Assembly (NCBI GenBank): GCA_021018995.1
Contig: CM037588.1
Location: 144,231,725 to 144,295,724, forward strand
Length of the DNA stretch: 64,000 nucleotides
Direction: 5' to 3'
From: Chloranthus sessilifolius
Taxonomy: Eukaryota > Streptophyta > Magnoliopsida > Chloranthales > Chloranthaceae
Shown here: one piece after another, positions 20,723-32,529 of the stretch
Position numbering within the stretch: position 1 is the stretch's first letter
Layout: each line of letters starts with the position of its first letter
Notes under the pieces: generated by a model
What the model was told of the DNA's origin: nothing
Seen by the model: only the letters and a program-made list of their open reading frames with translations
Database searches by the model: none
Made by a program: the position numbers and the translations under genes

Positions 20723-23700
20723 GCGAAAATCTTGAAAATTGATATTTGTCTTTCAAAATCTCTTTTCTTTCCTATTTTTATTTTCTTTGATTGCTTCTTT
20801 ATCTTTTGCAGGTTTACTCGGAGCAGCAGATCAAAAGTTTCAAAACTTCTTCTGACAATAGAAGCTAGAGGCTCAGATTTGTTTTCTCTCCCTTCTTTCT
20901 AAAATAAAAATCAAATAAAATTAAAAACAAAAAAAATATATTTATTTATATCTTTCTAGTATATACATCGCATTCGATCTTAAAACTTCTTTTACCTGTG
21001 AGATTCGTATACTAGAAGGATATTCTGTTGCCGCTGAAGAAGCATTAGTTGACCATCATAAAATCTCGATGACATCATTACCCATAATAAATTGTATGAC
21101 ATTTCATATTCCACCCAGCCGACGCCTTGATTATTGCCAACCCTTAAATATAATTATGGCAATTAGGTTTGAAGGGACGGGTAAATTAACTACGTTGTTT
21201 CATATTCCACCATGCGAGGGCTATAAAACCCACATCCATCTGCCCTCGTTGTATACAAATTCTCCTAGTCCTATCCTTTCATATATACCCATAGTCATGG
21301 CAGACGACAAACCCACCAATTTGCCTACTAAGTTTTTCCCGATATAGGAGGACCCACAGCCGCCTACGAGGAACTGCAGTGGATACTGGCCAAGGAGGAA
21401 AAGAAAATGAAAAAGAAAATTAAAAAGACGGAACCCTCCACTTCTTCCACCGTACCCTCTACTTCAGCCACCCCCTCCTTCTTAATCCCTACTATTCCCC
21501 TTCCCGGTTTACGTTTTCTTCCAAGAGCAGTAAGTTGAGGACATCCCGGAGCCGGGAGGGTGGATATATACTTTTTTTTTGAGGAAAAATTTTGAAGACC
21601 CCAAGACGCCGATTTCCATCATAAACTTTAGTGCCTCAGGCAGTCGCTGTCGATGTTCGAGTTAGTCATGTCTAGATTTTCCTAGGTTTTCTTTTTATGT
21701 AATTTTTCCTTCTTGCAATTCTTGTAAATATCTCTTTCTTCATATTAATATAAATTTTCCTTTTTGTTTTTATCTTATTTTCTTATTTCTACTTGGCGTT
21801 GTTTCTATATATAAAATGTCGGACGTGATTTACCCCAAGTTTGTGGGAGATTATTAAATTTTCCTTGCAAATCTTGTACCTAGCATCATTTTAGGCACCA
21901 TGGCATCGAAATTTTCTTGGTATGCCCTGTTTCTGTGAACAATGAGGACATTGTCCTACTTAAGTTTGGGGGTACACACGTAGTGTATAAAAAAAAGTCA
22001 TATATTTTTACAGAATTCTGTGTAGTTTTAGTTTAGTCATATTTTTGTTCTATTTTTTTTATAATATAATTTAGATTTTTAGGTTTGTTTATGTTTTTAA
22101 ATTTTTGTTTTTCTGTTAACTAATACATGAGAGTTACGATTAGATAGAATATGATTCTATAAGCATAGCCATCATCTTAGTAGAAGTTCAAACATCATTG
22201 ATAAGAAGCGGTTAATATTCATGTTTAGCCCACTTGTACACTGTATCATAACTGAATGTTTGAAATTATACATTGCTTTAAATTACATCATTTAGATTAT
22301 AGTTTCAAAATTATATACCCAGTGAGCATTTGAACTTATTCCCTTTCTTTGAGAGAGACTGCTTTCCTATCCGAATTTTAATTTTTCTTGAACTTCTTGA
22401 CTATGTTTTAATAAAATCTCATACTGATGTATTTATTTGAATCAAATATTCTACTATTATGTTGAATGCTTTTCTAGATCTATTTGTTAAATGCATCAAA
22501 ACAATATGGCATTATTGCTAGCAAATCTTGAAAATGATTAAAGACCATCTTTTTATTTGTTTGAGTCATAAAGCTAAAATCCTAAAATAATTTTTCGCTT
22601 GAACCCATATTAGAGCCTACACCGATTTTTCTTTGTACCAAAATCTTATAAACCCTTAACCATATGTATTACCCAAAGCTTTCAATCTTTTTACCCTTGT
22701 ACTTCTCAGAATTTAGAATAGAGGGAGAAATGAGAGAGTGAAAGGAGTATGCTAGAACAGATAAGAGAAATGCCAAAAAAGGATACAGCCGAGAAATTTT
22801 TTCTGAAAAAAAATATGGGAGAAAAAGTACAGAAAAAGAGAAGCAAAGATGCTTCCAAACTAAGAAAAATATATATATTCAAGAGATATGCTGAAAAAGA
22901 AATCAAAAGAAAAAATGATTTACTAGAAAAAAAATATATGGGAAGAAGTTATCCAACTTTTTGGATGCTTGCTAAAGTAGAAAAAGGAAAAGATGAAGAA
23001 GATAGGTGAGAGATAGGTTGAATTCTCTGAACTTTTGAATCCTTTCTACCTTTCTTTGAAACCTTTTAACCCATAGCCGCATTACAAGCTGAATAAAGTC
23101 CTTTCTGATTCATGATTTACAGAAGCATGAGCCTAATAATGATGTGTGTAATAAATCCTATGGAAAATCAGGATGCATAAGACATAGAATTGATTATCTA
23201 TTCCGTGAGATTTATCTTTTTTATCAGTTGTCCTTGAAATTATTCCTTATATACATCATTGAGAGAACCTAATAATTTCGATATTCTTTTTTAGAGTATG
23301 CCACCAGTGAAAAGTTGGATGAAAATATTTTCTAAAACTGCAATTTAGAAAAATTTATAATGATGAATTCTTTATTGATATGCACACACTACACGCCTAA
23401 TATGAATTAAAATTGTTAAGTATCTGATCAAGAATAACTGTTAAGATGTGAAGTTACGGCTACTGGAATCACATTTTTGAAAATCTAAGCGAACATGTAA
23501 TAGTTAGTTGTTGATTAGTTAGATTTATTTAAAAGTTTATATTTATTTTACTTTTTGAAATTTTTTGAAAAATCCAAATATAGTTTGAAGTTTGTAGGTA
23601 ACTTCACTGGAAAACTTCAGGAGACACAACTCCTCCACTATGGATCACCTAGGGGTTTAAAGGCTTGTTGCATATACTAAATGCAACTGTGCTCCCTACG

Positions 23701-23777
23701 AAAGTGGCATTTAAAATTTTAAATTAGTTTATCTTTCCTTGTTTGCTAGGGACTAGCAAAGCTTTAGTTTGGGGGTA
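20723..23777 (+). mobile_element. Internal region of a gag-pol-less Athila-like element (non-autonomous)
   Basis: Only about 3.1 kb lies between primer site and 3' LTR, with no gag, protease, reverse transcriptase or integrase motif, so the element needs proteins in trans. What remains is the post-pol module of the lineage: a TATA-led small ORF (21222-21350), the block GAGGACATTG...TTTGGGGGTA (21946-21976), an A-rich stretch with an 86-codon Lys/Glu-rich frame (22749-23009, not recognised), and a conserved pre-LTR block. That last block ends in the polypurine tract TTTAGTTTGGGGGTA (23763-23777). The same ordered blocks occur in reverse at 61600-58900. Confidence 0.75.
21222..21347 (+). promoter_or_regulatory. 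TATA box and start of a small internal ORF
   Basis: TATAAAA at 21222-21228 lies in a GAGGGCTATAAAACCCAC context. An ATG at 21297 opens a short frame (MADDKPTNLPTKFFPI) stopped by TAG at 21345. Beyond the stop are charged and Pro/Ser-rich codons with further stops, so any product is decayed. The layout parallels the TATA-led post-pol ORF of the chromovirus array. Promoter activity is inferred. Confidence 0.4.
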
Positions 23778-25117
23778 TGATCAGTCATAGAGATTATCAT
23801 TTATCACACTTAACTTAGTGATGCTAGACCTTAGTTTGCTACTAATGAGATACTGATGTGCAGATATTTAGAATAGATAGTAAAAAAGAGTCAAAGTGCT
23901 AATATTTACCAAAATTAACTCAAAAAGCAGTAAAAATACAATCGCACGAAAATACGAACTCAATCGTAAAAATAATTGCATTTCTAATTCTACAACTAAA
24001 GCAAAGACTGGAGAAAAAATCGTGAAGATACGATCAATCGTGCTATAGAGATTGTATTAAAGAAATCGTATTTACAATTGTATACCATGAAAGCTGTTGT
24101 TGCTAAAGATCACGTGAGAATTGCACCGCCATGCACATATTAGAAAGAACTTTTGAAATAGAAGTCTTGTATTCAATGGATCTAAGAAGATTGGAGAAAG
24201 AATTCTGAAGATTGGAGAAAGAATTCTGAAGATAGAAGTCTTGTATTCAATGGATCTGAGAAGATTGGAGAAAGAATTTTGAAGATCTCTGTTACTAACA
24301 TTAAGGAGAAATTCCTGCGTGCATCTACTATTCTAAAGCAAGGATGATTAGGATTATGAAGTTTTGTTATTCTAGGAATCTTTTATTTTAGTACTTTACT
24401 TTTATTAGAATTCGAATAATATCAACCGACCCCTTATGATTTATAAATAAGAGAGCTCTGCATTAGAAAATCTATCCAAGGTCTCTTAGTCGCAATTGAC
24501 AACTAAGGTTAGGAAGTCCGAAGATCACCTTATTGTAGTTTTAGAGTAGAGTATCCATAGTTTCTTAAGAGCAATTGACGTTTGCAATTGGGAGATAAAA
24601 GATTAATTTTATTGCTTTCTAGTTTAGATTTACTGCTTTCATTTATTGCTTTGTAAACATCTAATATTTCTTAATTTTAATTGATGACTAATATTGAGAA
24701 TTTGAAAGATTAGTATAATGATATTTTATTTTTCATCTTTAATTTTCTAGTGTATGATTGATGCCCAAATTCTAGAAGGTTGAAGATTAGTATGAATCTA
24801 TATTAAAGAATTTTAGTTTTTGATTGACGCCTAAAATTCTGGGAGACTGAGATAGTGTAGTGTAACGGTATTTTAATTTTGTAGATATCTGAAGACTGAA
24901 AGATTGTGATTGATGCCCACAATTTGGAAGACGGAAGATTTAGATTTATTTTTTTGCACCTTAGTTTAATTAAAAACCATATTTTATTCTTTAAAGGCAA
25001 ATAAAAGTTTTGTGAGAATTCGAGACTTCCTCATGGGAACGATCCTATCACTAGTGCTATAACTTTCATTATGCTCTTGTAATAGGTTAAGACGGAGTAT
25101 GATTTATAGAGTTGTCG
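23778..25117 (+). repeat. 3' LTR of the Athila-like element
   Basis: Begins TGATCAGTC after the polypurine tract and ends GTTGTCG before the target duplication GAGGT. It is clearly diverged from the 5' LTR, including an extra partial duplication at about 24165-24285, so the insertion is old. A TATA-like TTATAAATA is at about 24441. Confidence 0.88.
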
Positions 25118-25836
25118 GAGGTATGGTGAGGTACATTAGGACTGGAGTGTGTATAGCTCATGCTCTTACATTTATAGTTCTATATGAATTCTATGATATA
25201 TAAGAATGTATTTTTTCCTTCTTTCAGTTACATTGCTATATTACTTTTATCACTCACGAGATGCACCCACAATGCACTTGAAAAGAGTAGGGCTGATTAG
25301 TAGTATGCCCACTGAGTCTCAGCCCTCATGACATTTATTATTTCAAGTAATTTTATCGATAGAGTGAACGCTGATTATTCTGATCCTATTGCCACCGACT
25401 TCATTGATCCTTTGGACGTCGAGTACCAGGAGCCTTGAGAGGGTGATGTAACAGGTTTTCAGGAGAACCTTGGTGCTGACTACGAGCCTAGTGTCGATTA
25501 TTGATAGTGTAGTTTCAGTAAGGAGATTATGATAATTAGTTCAGTAGATTATTGTCGTTCGTCACAGTTATTGGTTATTTATAGACTCATATATCAGATT
25601 TGTTTCTAACTCTTACTTTTTTTATTAGTAGTTATTTCTTGGATTTTATCGCATTTATTATTCATTTAAGAATGCCCTGATGTTTCATCATTATTTGTTG
25701 GTCTCATGAATTTTGTGAAACCATATAGCGTGAGAACTCTGATTATGTGTATGTCCGCTTAATGTATCTGGGATGCATGCTGGTCGTAACTCGAAATTCT
25801 AGGCCCTCAGGAAAAGGTAAAATTTCGGGTCGTGAC
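25118..25836. repeat. LTR-type fragment, right half
   Basis: Continues the fragment of 18743-19412 after the nested element and ends with GGGTCGTGACA at 25836. It matches 42123-42850 in reverse complement. No coding motif. Confidence 0.65.
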
Positions 25837-27424
25837 AATCAACCCTTAAAATTAAAAATAACAGTGATCTTCTCATATCGGTGTCTATGGAGGAGACCTA
25901 GGCTGCGTATGACATAGCTCTCTGGTAACCCTTGCCATAACAGAGTTCACCTGCTTTAGCAGGTTCTCATCCTCTTTGCTAGCATCCTGCTACCTGTTTT
26001 AACAGGTACTCCACTACAAAAAATAAGACTATTAGTGGCAACCATAAACTGTCCCTATTAACAAAAAAACAGCCACTAATAGTCTTAATAGTTTTTTTAT
26101 TAATAGCAACAGTTTTTAACAGCAAAAAACTGTCTCAAATAGTCTTATTTTTTGTAGTGCCCCTTCTCTTTGATAGCTCCTTGCATAGCAAGATTTTATA
26201 CAAGATTTACATGTTCAACAGTTCTACCCACCTCTCTACTCACTCCTTGTCAGAGCATATTTTATTTACTCTAGTAGGGAGTTAGTAGAGAGCAGGGAGG
26301 TTGCTCCTAGAGCAAGTAAATCCTCCTTTGTAAGGAGTTGGAAAAGAGAATAGGTATCAACTAAAGCAAAGAACTCTGCTGTGATAGGAACTAGCAAAGA
26401 GCTATGCCATATGCAGCCCTATAATTTCAGTCATTAGAGAGGAATTTGGAAAGTCAAAGTTCCTCTGAGGTGCACTATGTTTGCTTTGGGTAGGGTGCTT
26501 CATTTGATACGCTTAATCGATGAGGGATAAATCTGCCCAAAAGGTATATATATCTGCTGCTCGGAAGTTGAATCTGAGGATCCTTTGGAAGGTAAGATTT
26601 CGAATTTCTTTCGCAGTCGGGGCAACATTCAAGGGTGCCTCGCCCTGGAGCCCTATGCCCTCTTTTTCGAGCTCCTCGATCGTCTTTGCTCCTTATTGTA
26701 ATTTTATTTTCTGTAGCTTTGAAAATTTTATCTTACGAATTAAAAAAATTAAAAAATACAGCTACATTAAAACCAACTATTGTTATTATAATTAATGGAT
26801 TGAAAGGTTTAAACCTCCCTAAAATATCATTTTTGAGCATGTTGCTCATCAATCTATGATCTATGACTTTGACCGTAGAGATAACCTACATCTTAAATCA
26901 TCAATGGTGTAAGATCATTTAAACATCATTTTGGTGTTTAAATCACAGTTATAAGATTATTAATATTATGAAAAGCCTTTACCCATCAATAATTTAAAAA
27001 AAGGCTGTCAACGGTCAAGTTGGGCAAATATATAGCTGCCCAATAGGAAAATGGCATATGCTCGACCTGACTGGACAGGCCGGGGTATATGCTCGATCTG
27101 ATCTGACAAGTCCAAATATAAAGCCCTTATTTTCAATGATCTAATATATAAAAATATTGGATTGGGTCAGATCTACCCAAACCGACCCATTATTGCCGAA
27201 CCTGACCTCTTGTTAACTCAAGATAATAATTTATGCGGAAAAATAAGAATAATACCTCAGTCGTAACTGAAAACAACAGTGTGTTGAGTGATTGACTGTT
27301 GATCGCTGCATTGATGATGATAAAGAAGTGAACTAAGGCATGGACCAGGTCATTTTCTTTAAGACGATTCGTACCCCCTCGGTTAATCTACCGACAAGGT
27401 ATTAAAACCGGTATTAGTCTCGGG
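25837..27424. other. Intergenic, no gene recognised (apart from the MITE at 26012)
   Basis: Short frames near 26520-26860 have no recognisable motif. Near 26880-26950 there is a partial relative of the foldback MITE at 49640-50076 (AAACATCATTTTGGTGTTTAA). At 27004-27230 lies a decayed hAT-like remnant with GGCTGTCAACGG at its left end. Confidence 0.4.
26012..26159. mobile_element. CACTA-like MITE (148 bp)
   Basis: Terminal inverted repeats CACTACAAAAAATAAGACTA and TAGTCTTATTTTTTGTAGTG flank internal hairpins with AAACTG/CAGTTT. Flanking bases CTC and CCC could be a 3-bp target duplication with one change. A related copy is at 57896-58062. CACTA ends and a 3-bp duplication are the hallmarks of the CACTA superfamily. 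Confidence 0.8.
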
Positions 27425-28776
27425 TATCGGTTTGCCCGAGGCCGATACAAATCGGCCTATCCGTATCGGCCGATACCGATATGTATCGGTCATTTTTCTA
27501 TTTTATTTTTTATAAACAAACGAAAAAAAGAAAAAATCTCAGTTAAAACGGATACGTATCGATCGATACGTATCGGTGATACCTATATAAGATACCGATA
27601 CGTATCGGTTTAGCCGAAAACCAATACGTATCGCTGATACGTACTGGTATCGATCGATTTTTGATACCTTGTCTACCTGTGCACAGGGTTAGTAGCAAAC
27701 CACCTCGAAGATACTGCAGCTCACCACCGTCGGGTCTCCCCTCAAGCACAGATGATAGATCTCACATCCCACACCGTTTGATTGCTCAAGAAATATAAAA
27801 TAAAGCGATGGACGAAAGAAGAAGAGAAAACTCTAGTTTTAGGTGCTGTTGTTTGGATGCAAAACGAGTCCTGTCACAAAGTTTAATGGAGAATGCCACA
27901 GGTCAAAATTAAATTTCAGAAAAAGGCAAAAGGTTTCTTTTATCTAGTTAGGCACCCAAATCTAGATTTACAGCCACGTCCCTGCATTCATGCTGTTAAT
28001 TCATTTTCGAATCAGCCCTCCTCGATTAGCCCAATCTGTCTGCGCCCAAGGGCCATCTCTAGTAATTTTTCAAAATCAATAGGCAAGGGATCAATTTGCC
28101 CGAGGCTGATACAAATCGGCCTATACGTATCCGCCGATATAATCTGTATCAGTCAATTTTTATTTTATTTTATTTTTAAAAAAACAATAAACAAAAAAAA
28201 CTATAAAAAAAAACCAATAAATCTTGGTCGAAACTGATACGTATCAAGCGATGCGTATCGGTGATACATATACGAGATACCGATACGTATCGGTTTGACA
28301 GAAAATCGATACATATCTCCGATACATATTGGTATCAGCTGATTTTTGATACCTTGTCTACTGGTGCACACGGTTAGTAGCAAACCACCTCGAAGATACA
28401 TCAGCTCACCACCGTCGGGTCTCCCCTCGAGCACAGATGATAGATCCCACATCACACACTATTTGATTGCTCACGAAAATATAAAATAAAGATGGACGAA
28501 AGAAAAAGAGAAAAGTCTAGTTTTTGATAATGTTGTTTGGATGCAAAACGGGACCTGTCACAAAGTTTAATAGAGAATGCCAACCGTCACAAAGTTTAAT
28601 AGAGAATGTCAAAATTAAATTTAAAAAAAAGGCAAAAGCTTTCTTTATCTAGCTAGGCACCCAATCCTAGATTTACAACCACGTCCCTGCAGACATGCGG
28701 TTAATTCATTTTTGAATCAGCCCGCCTAGATTAGGCCAATCTGTGTGCTCCCAAGTGCCATCTCTAGTAATTTTTC
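27425..28776. repeat. Two tandem ~664-bp repeat units (R1, R2) rich in GTATCGGCCGATAC
   Basis: The unit begins TTTGCCCGAGGC (27431 and 28095, period 664). It holds several palindromes of the GATACGTATC / GTATCGGCCGATAC type, then a more conserved stretch and a trailer ending GCCATCTCTAGTAATTTTTC. A minus-strand frame containing GRPDGGEL and LRGGLLLT is kept in all three units, but only because the units are homologous. A captured exon is possible but not shown. The family was not recognised. Confidence 0.75.
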
Positions 28777-28987
28777 GGGTTTTTTGCAAATATCCCCCAG
28801 AGTTATGCTCATATTATAAATAACCCCCCAGTTATAACTATTTGTTCTAAACTCCCTAATTAGCATTTTGGTGTTCATAAAACACCCTCTTTAACATATG
28901 CAAGAGTTGGCGGCCCTCCACTTACAAAAAAGAGTAGTTTTAAATTCACCCACCAAATCTTTGAGTTCACCCATACTAAAAATCATT

Positions 28988-29347
28988 GACTGCATTGAAT
29001 CGGACAATGGAAATCGTTTATCGTCCCAACCTTTCACACAATGTATCTTGAGATCACGGAGGCACCATTAGACGATTGACTGCATTGAATTGGACAATGG
29101 AGATCATTTATCGTCCCGACCTTTCACACGATGTATCTTGAGATTATGGTGGCATCATCAGACATTTGACTGCATTGAATTGGACGATAGAGGTCGTCTA
29201 TTGTCCCAACCTTTCACACGATGGATCTTCAGATCATGGTGGCACCATCAGACGGTTGACTATATTGAATCGAACGATGGAGATTGTTTATCGTCCCAAC
29301 CTTTCACACGGTGGATCTTGAGATCATGGTGGCACCATCAGACGGTT
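28988..29347. repeat. Tandem array, 4 x 90 bp
   Basis: Units start at 28988, 29078, 29168 and 29258, exactly 90 bases apart, each beginning GACTGCATTGAATYGGAC or a variant. The unit equals one arm of the foldback family described at 30470-30850. A single inverted arm lies at about 29400-29560, so one arm of a foldback element has been amplified fourfold. Confidence 0.9.
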
Positions 29348-30469
29348 GGTTTTTTATTTCAAGTGGTACACACCCAAAAAAATGACCTTAAAATTAATTT
29401 TAACCATGTACGTGATGTTAAGGTCACTTTTCAGAGATGTGTGCCACGAAATAAAACACTTATCGTCCAATTGTATGCCTAAATGATCTCCTTCGTTTGA
29501 TTCCATGCAATCAATGTGTTTTAGCGTGGGTGAATTCAAAGATTCGGTGGATGGAAACAGACGCGGTTAAGCAATCCAATTCCTAAAATAAAATAAAAAG
29601 ATAAAATTTTTATATAGAATGATAATATAAAGCACTACACCATTATTATATAATGGTTACCACTAAACCAATAATGATATAGTAGTAAATCCGATCAATT
29701 GTATAACCAATGATTCATCAAATGGTAGCAATCAATCGAATTTGAAAATTTTCTAATCCATAACTGGCTTCAAAGCTCGGGTTCTGTGGGGTAGACTAAA
29801 AGGTTGGATGGACACGATATTTTATATACAAACTAGGAAATAAGGAGGTTTTGAGCTGGATCAGGTCAGATGAAGTAGGGGCCCGAGTCCGGTCGGCAGT
29901 CAAAATTTTGGCCTACCCCGACCCATTGACAACCTAATCTTCACTGATATATTAGGGTCTTGATAGTTGAAAAAGTAAGTTTTCGATACAATAGGCTCTT
30001 CATAAGCTTGATATTCTCTTGATGTCGATAATGCCGATGATGGCCCAACAATGGAAATACACAATCTGCATTATGAGTTATGACATCACTTTTATTAAAC
30101 TCCACTTTGATACAACAAAGTTGGAGGATAAACCGATAAAATCGGTCTTGTTTGGCAACCCAAGTTCTAAGGATCGGCCAATACCGAGAAAAAAAATTGT
30201 ATCGGTAAGTATCGGTCAATACCAATTGGTCTTTCATTTGATGGGTCTCGAATCATATAGAAAATTGGAGGGACGGATATTTTAAGTGGAACATGTAGAT
30301 TGAAGGTTTTCTTTTAAAGAATAATTGCATCGTTTGCCACAAATCCTTCATTGGTTGAGTATTCATCCAAACGTTGACATACTTTAATGGAGATTCACGC
30401 ATCTGATGAGTCTTGAATCTGATGGGTGAATGAAGAGCCTTTTAGAAAAGTACCTTTAAATCCATCCAC

Positions 30470-30850
30470 TGAATCTTTAAGTTCACCCATGCTAAAACAC
30501 GTTGATTGAATTGAATCAAACGATGGAGATCATTTATCCTCCCATTCTTTCACACGATGGATCTTGAGATCATGATCGTACCATCATACGGTCAGTGTTT
30601 TATTTCACGTGGCACACATCTCAGAAAAGTGACCTTAACATCACATGCATGCTTAAAATTGATATCAAGGTCACTTTTATAGGTGTGTACCACATGAAAT
30701 AAAAAATAGACCGTCTGATGGTACACCCATGATCTAAAGATCGATCTCATGAAAGATTGGGACGATAAACAATCTCCATTGTTTGATTCAATGTAGTCGA
30801 TGTGTTTCAGCATGGGTGAACTAAAAGATTTTGTAGGTGGATTTAAAGGT
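30470..30850. mobile_element. Foldback MITE copy within the MULE
   Basis: Two inverted arms of about 170 bp contain CGATGGAGATCATTTATCCT, CACACGATGGATCTTGAGAT and TATTTCACGTGGCACACATC, with the centre near 30655. The family also occurs at 28977-29560, 32012, 39920, 40285, 41865 and 46935. No coding capacity. Confidence 0.8.
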
Positions 30851-31197
30851 ACTCCTTTTAGAATAGTGGTAAATTATAATGGCATGACTTGTAAATAAAG
30901 GTGAATGAACGGCCTTTTAGAATGGTGATAAACTTTAATGGCATGACTTGTAAATATAGATGAATGAGAGGCCTTTTAGAATGGTGGTATTTTTAAAATA
31001 TTGGTTTCATTAATGGCAAAATAGACTTTCCGTCCATAAACTCACGACTAGTTAAGGGCAGGGTAACGGTAGAGGGTTATATGAAACAAAAACAGAAACA
31101 CAAAAGTAGGGGCTGCAAAATAAATACTCATAACTCAGGGGGTTTCTTATAATATTAGCATAACACGGGGGGTATATGCAAAAAACCCTAATTTTTC

Positions 31198-31870
31198 AAA
31201 ATCAGTAGGCAAGGGATCGGTTTGCCCGAGGCTGATATAAATCGGCCTATACGTATCGGCCGATACCGATATGTATCGGTCAATTTATATTTTATTTTAT
31301 TTTAAAAAAAAAAACAAACAAAAAAAATCAAAAAAAAAAATCAAAAAGTCTCGGTCGTAATCGATACAGTCATGTATCGGCCGATACGTATTGGTGATAC
31401 TTATACGAGATACCGATACGTATTAGTTTGGCCGAAAACCGATACGTATCGCCGATACATATTGGTATCGGTCGATTTTTGATACCTTGTCTACCACTGC
31501 ACAGGGTCAGTAGCAAACCGCCTCGAAGATACAATAGCTCACCACCGTTGGGTCTCCCCTCGAGCATAGATGATAGATCTCATATCACATACCGTTTGAT
31601 TGCTCAAGAAAATATATAATAAAATGATTGACGAGAGAAGAAGAGAAAACTCTAGCTTTTGCTAATGTTGTTTGGATGCAAAAGGTTTCATATCACAAAC
31701 TTTAATAGAAGATGCCATTCGTCAAAATTAAATTTAAAAGAAAGGCAAAAGCTTTCTTTATCTAGCTAGACGCCCAATCCTAGATTTACAACCACGTCCC
31801 TACATAAATGTTATAACCTATGTGCGCCCAAGGGCCATCTCTTATAATTTTTCAAAACTAATAGACATAG

Positions 31871-31873
<3 letters not shown>
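31198..31873. repeat. Third repeat unit R3
   Basis: Continues the tandem series after the MULE; the unit anchor TTTGCCCGAGGC is at 31221. Subtracting the MULE and its target duplication puts the R2-R3 period near 705 bp, slightly longer than R1-R2. It ends at a TA microsatellite. Confidence 0.75.

Positions 31874-31920
<47 letters not shown>
31874..31920. repeat. (TA)n microsatellite
   Basis: Uninterrupted TA dinucleotides over about 47 bp. Confidence 0.95.
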
Positions 31921-31923
<3 letters not shown>

Positions 31924-32011
31924 TAATCAGGTGTTTGACGGTTTCCAATGTTGGACAAGCTATTCTTGAGTAGTTGGGTAACGAGAGGAAAACCAAATTT
32001 TAAGGGTGCCT

Positions 32012-32310
32012 ACTTTAAATCAAACGATGGGAATCGTTTTTCGGCGCAATCTTTGCAAAAAATGTTCATATTACGGATCTTTCATCAAATGGTCAGATAT
32101 TGATTCCATCTAACATGCATCCCAAAAAGTGAACGTGAACACGTTTGATGATATGTTATGATCACGTTCACTTTTTAGGATGTCTGTCATGTGGAATCAA
32201 TATCTGATCATCTGATAGAAGGCCCATGATCTCAAGATCATTTGTGTGGAAGACTGGGATGAAAAATGATCTCCATTGTCTGATTTAAAGTAGTCGGCAG
32301 ATTTTTCTTT
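32012..32310. mobile_element. Foldback MITE copy
   Basis: Inverted arms of about 140 bp centred near 32145 (AAAAAGTGAACGTGAAC against GATCACGTTCACTTTTT). Same family as 30470-30850. A hAT-like scrap with TCAGATGCCTCATGCCCGAC follows at about 32395-32530. Confidence 0.8.
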
Positions 32311-32529
32311 CGTTTAAGTGAGGTGGTTGTAACATAAATTAGCTTGGTAGTAACACCAGCCAATTTTTAAATACACCAACCCCTCTTATTAGTAGATCTG
32401 AACTGGGGTCAGATGCCTCATGCCCGACCGTCCCGAAGGGTCAAGTTTGCATACCTGCGTTGTGAGAAATACGGATTTGGGGTTTTGGGTCGGCCTGGCA
32501 TGTTGACGTCCCAATTTCTAATACTTACC

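Larger units (their letters stand above)
28777..31188. mobile_element. MULE-type non-autonomous transposon (2412 bp) with perfect 9-bp target duplication
   Basis: The ends GGGTTTTTTGCAAATA and TATATGCAAAAAACCC are part of inverted repeats extending about 75 bp with mismatches. Both flanks carry TAATTTTTC (28768-28776 and 31189-31197), a perfect 9-bp duplication as Mutator-like elements make. It interrupts the end of repeat unit R2. No transposase is visible. The inside holds a 4 x 90-bp tandem array, a foldback MITE (30470-30850) and a hAT-like scrap near 29850-29935. Confidence 0.9.

Noticed and set aside
22749-23009. Lys/Glu-rich 86-codon frame as a real gene
   Set aside because: It lies in an A-rich, purine-biased segment that is not a conserved frame in the related element at 59700-59890.
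26520-26860. Two overlapping plus-strand frames
   Set aside because: No motif, no homolog in the window, overlapping frames in ordinary intergenic DNA.
27543-27749. Minus-strand frame with GRPDGGEL/LRGGLLL in three repeat units
   Set aside because: Conservation is explained by the units being tandem copies; no start context, no known motif.
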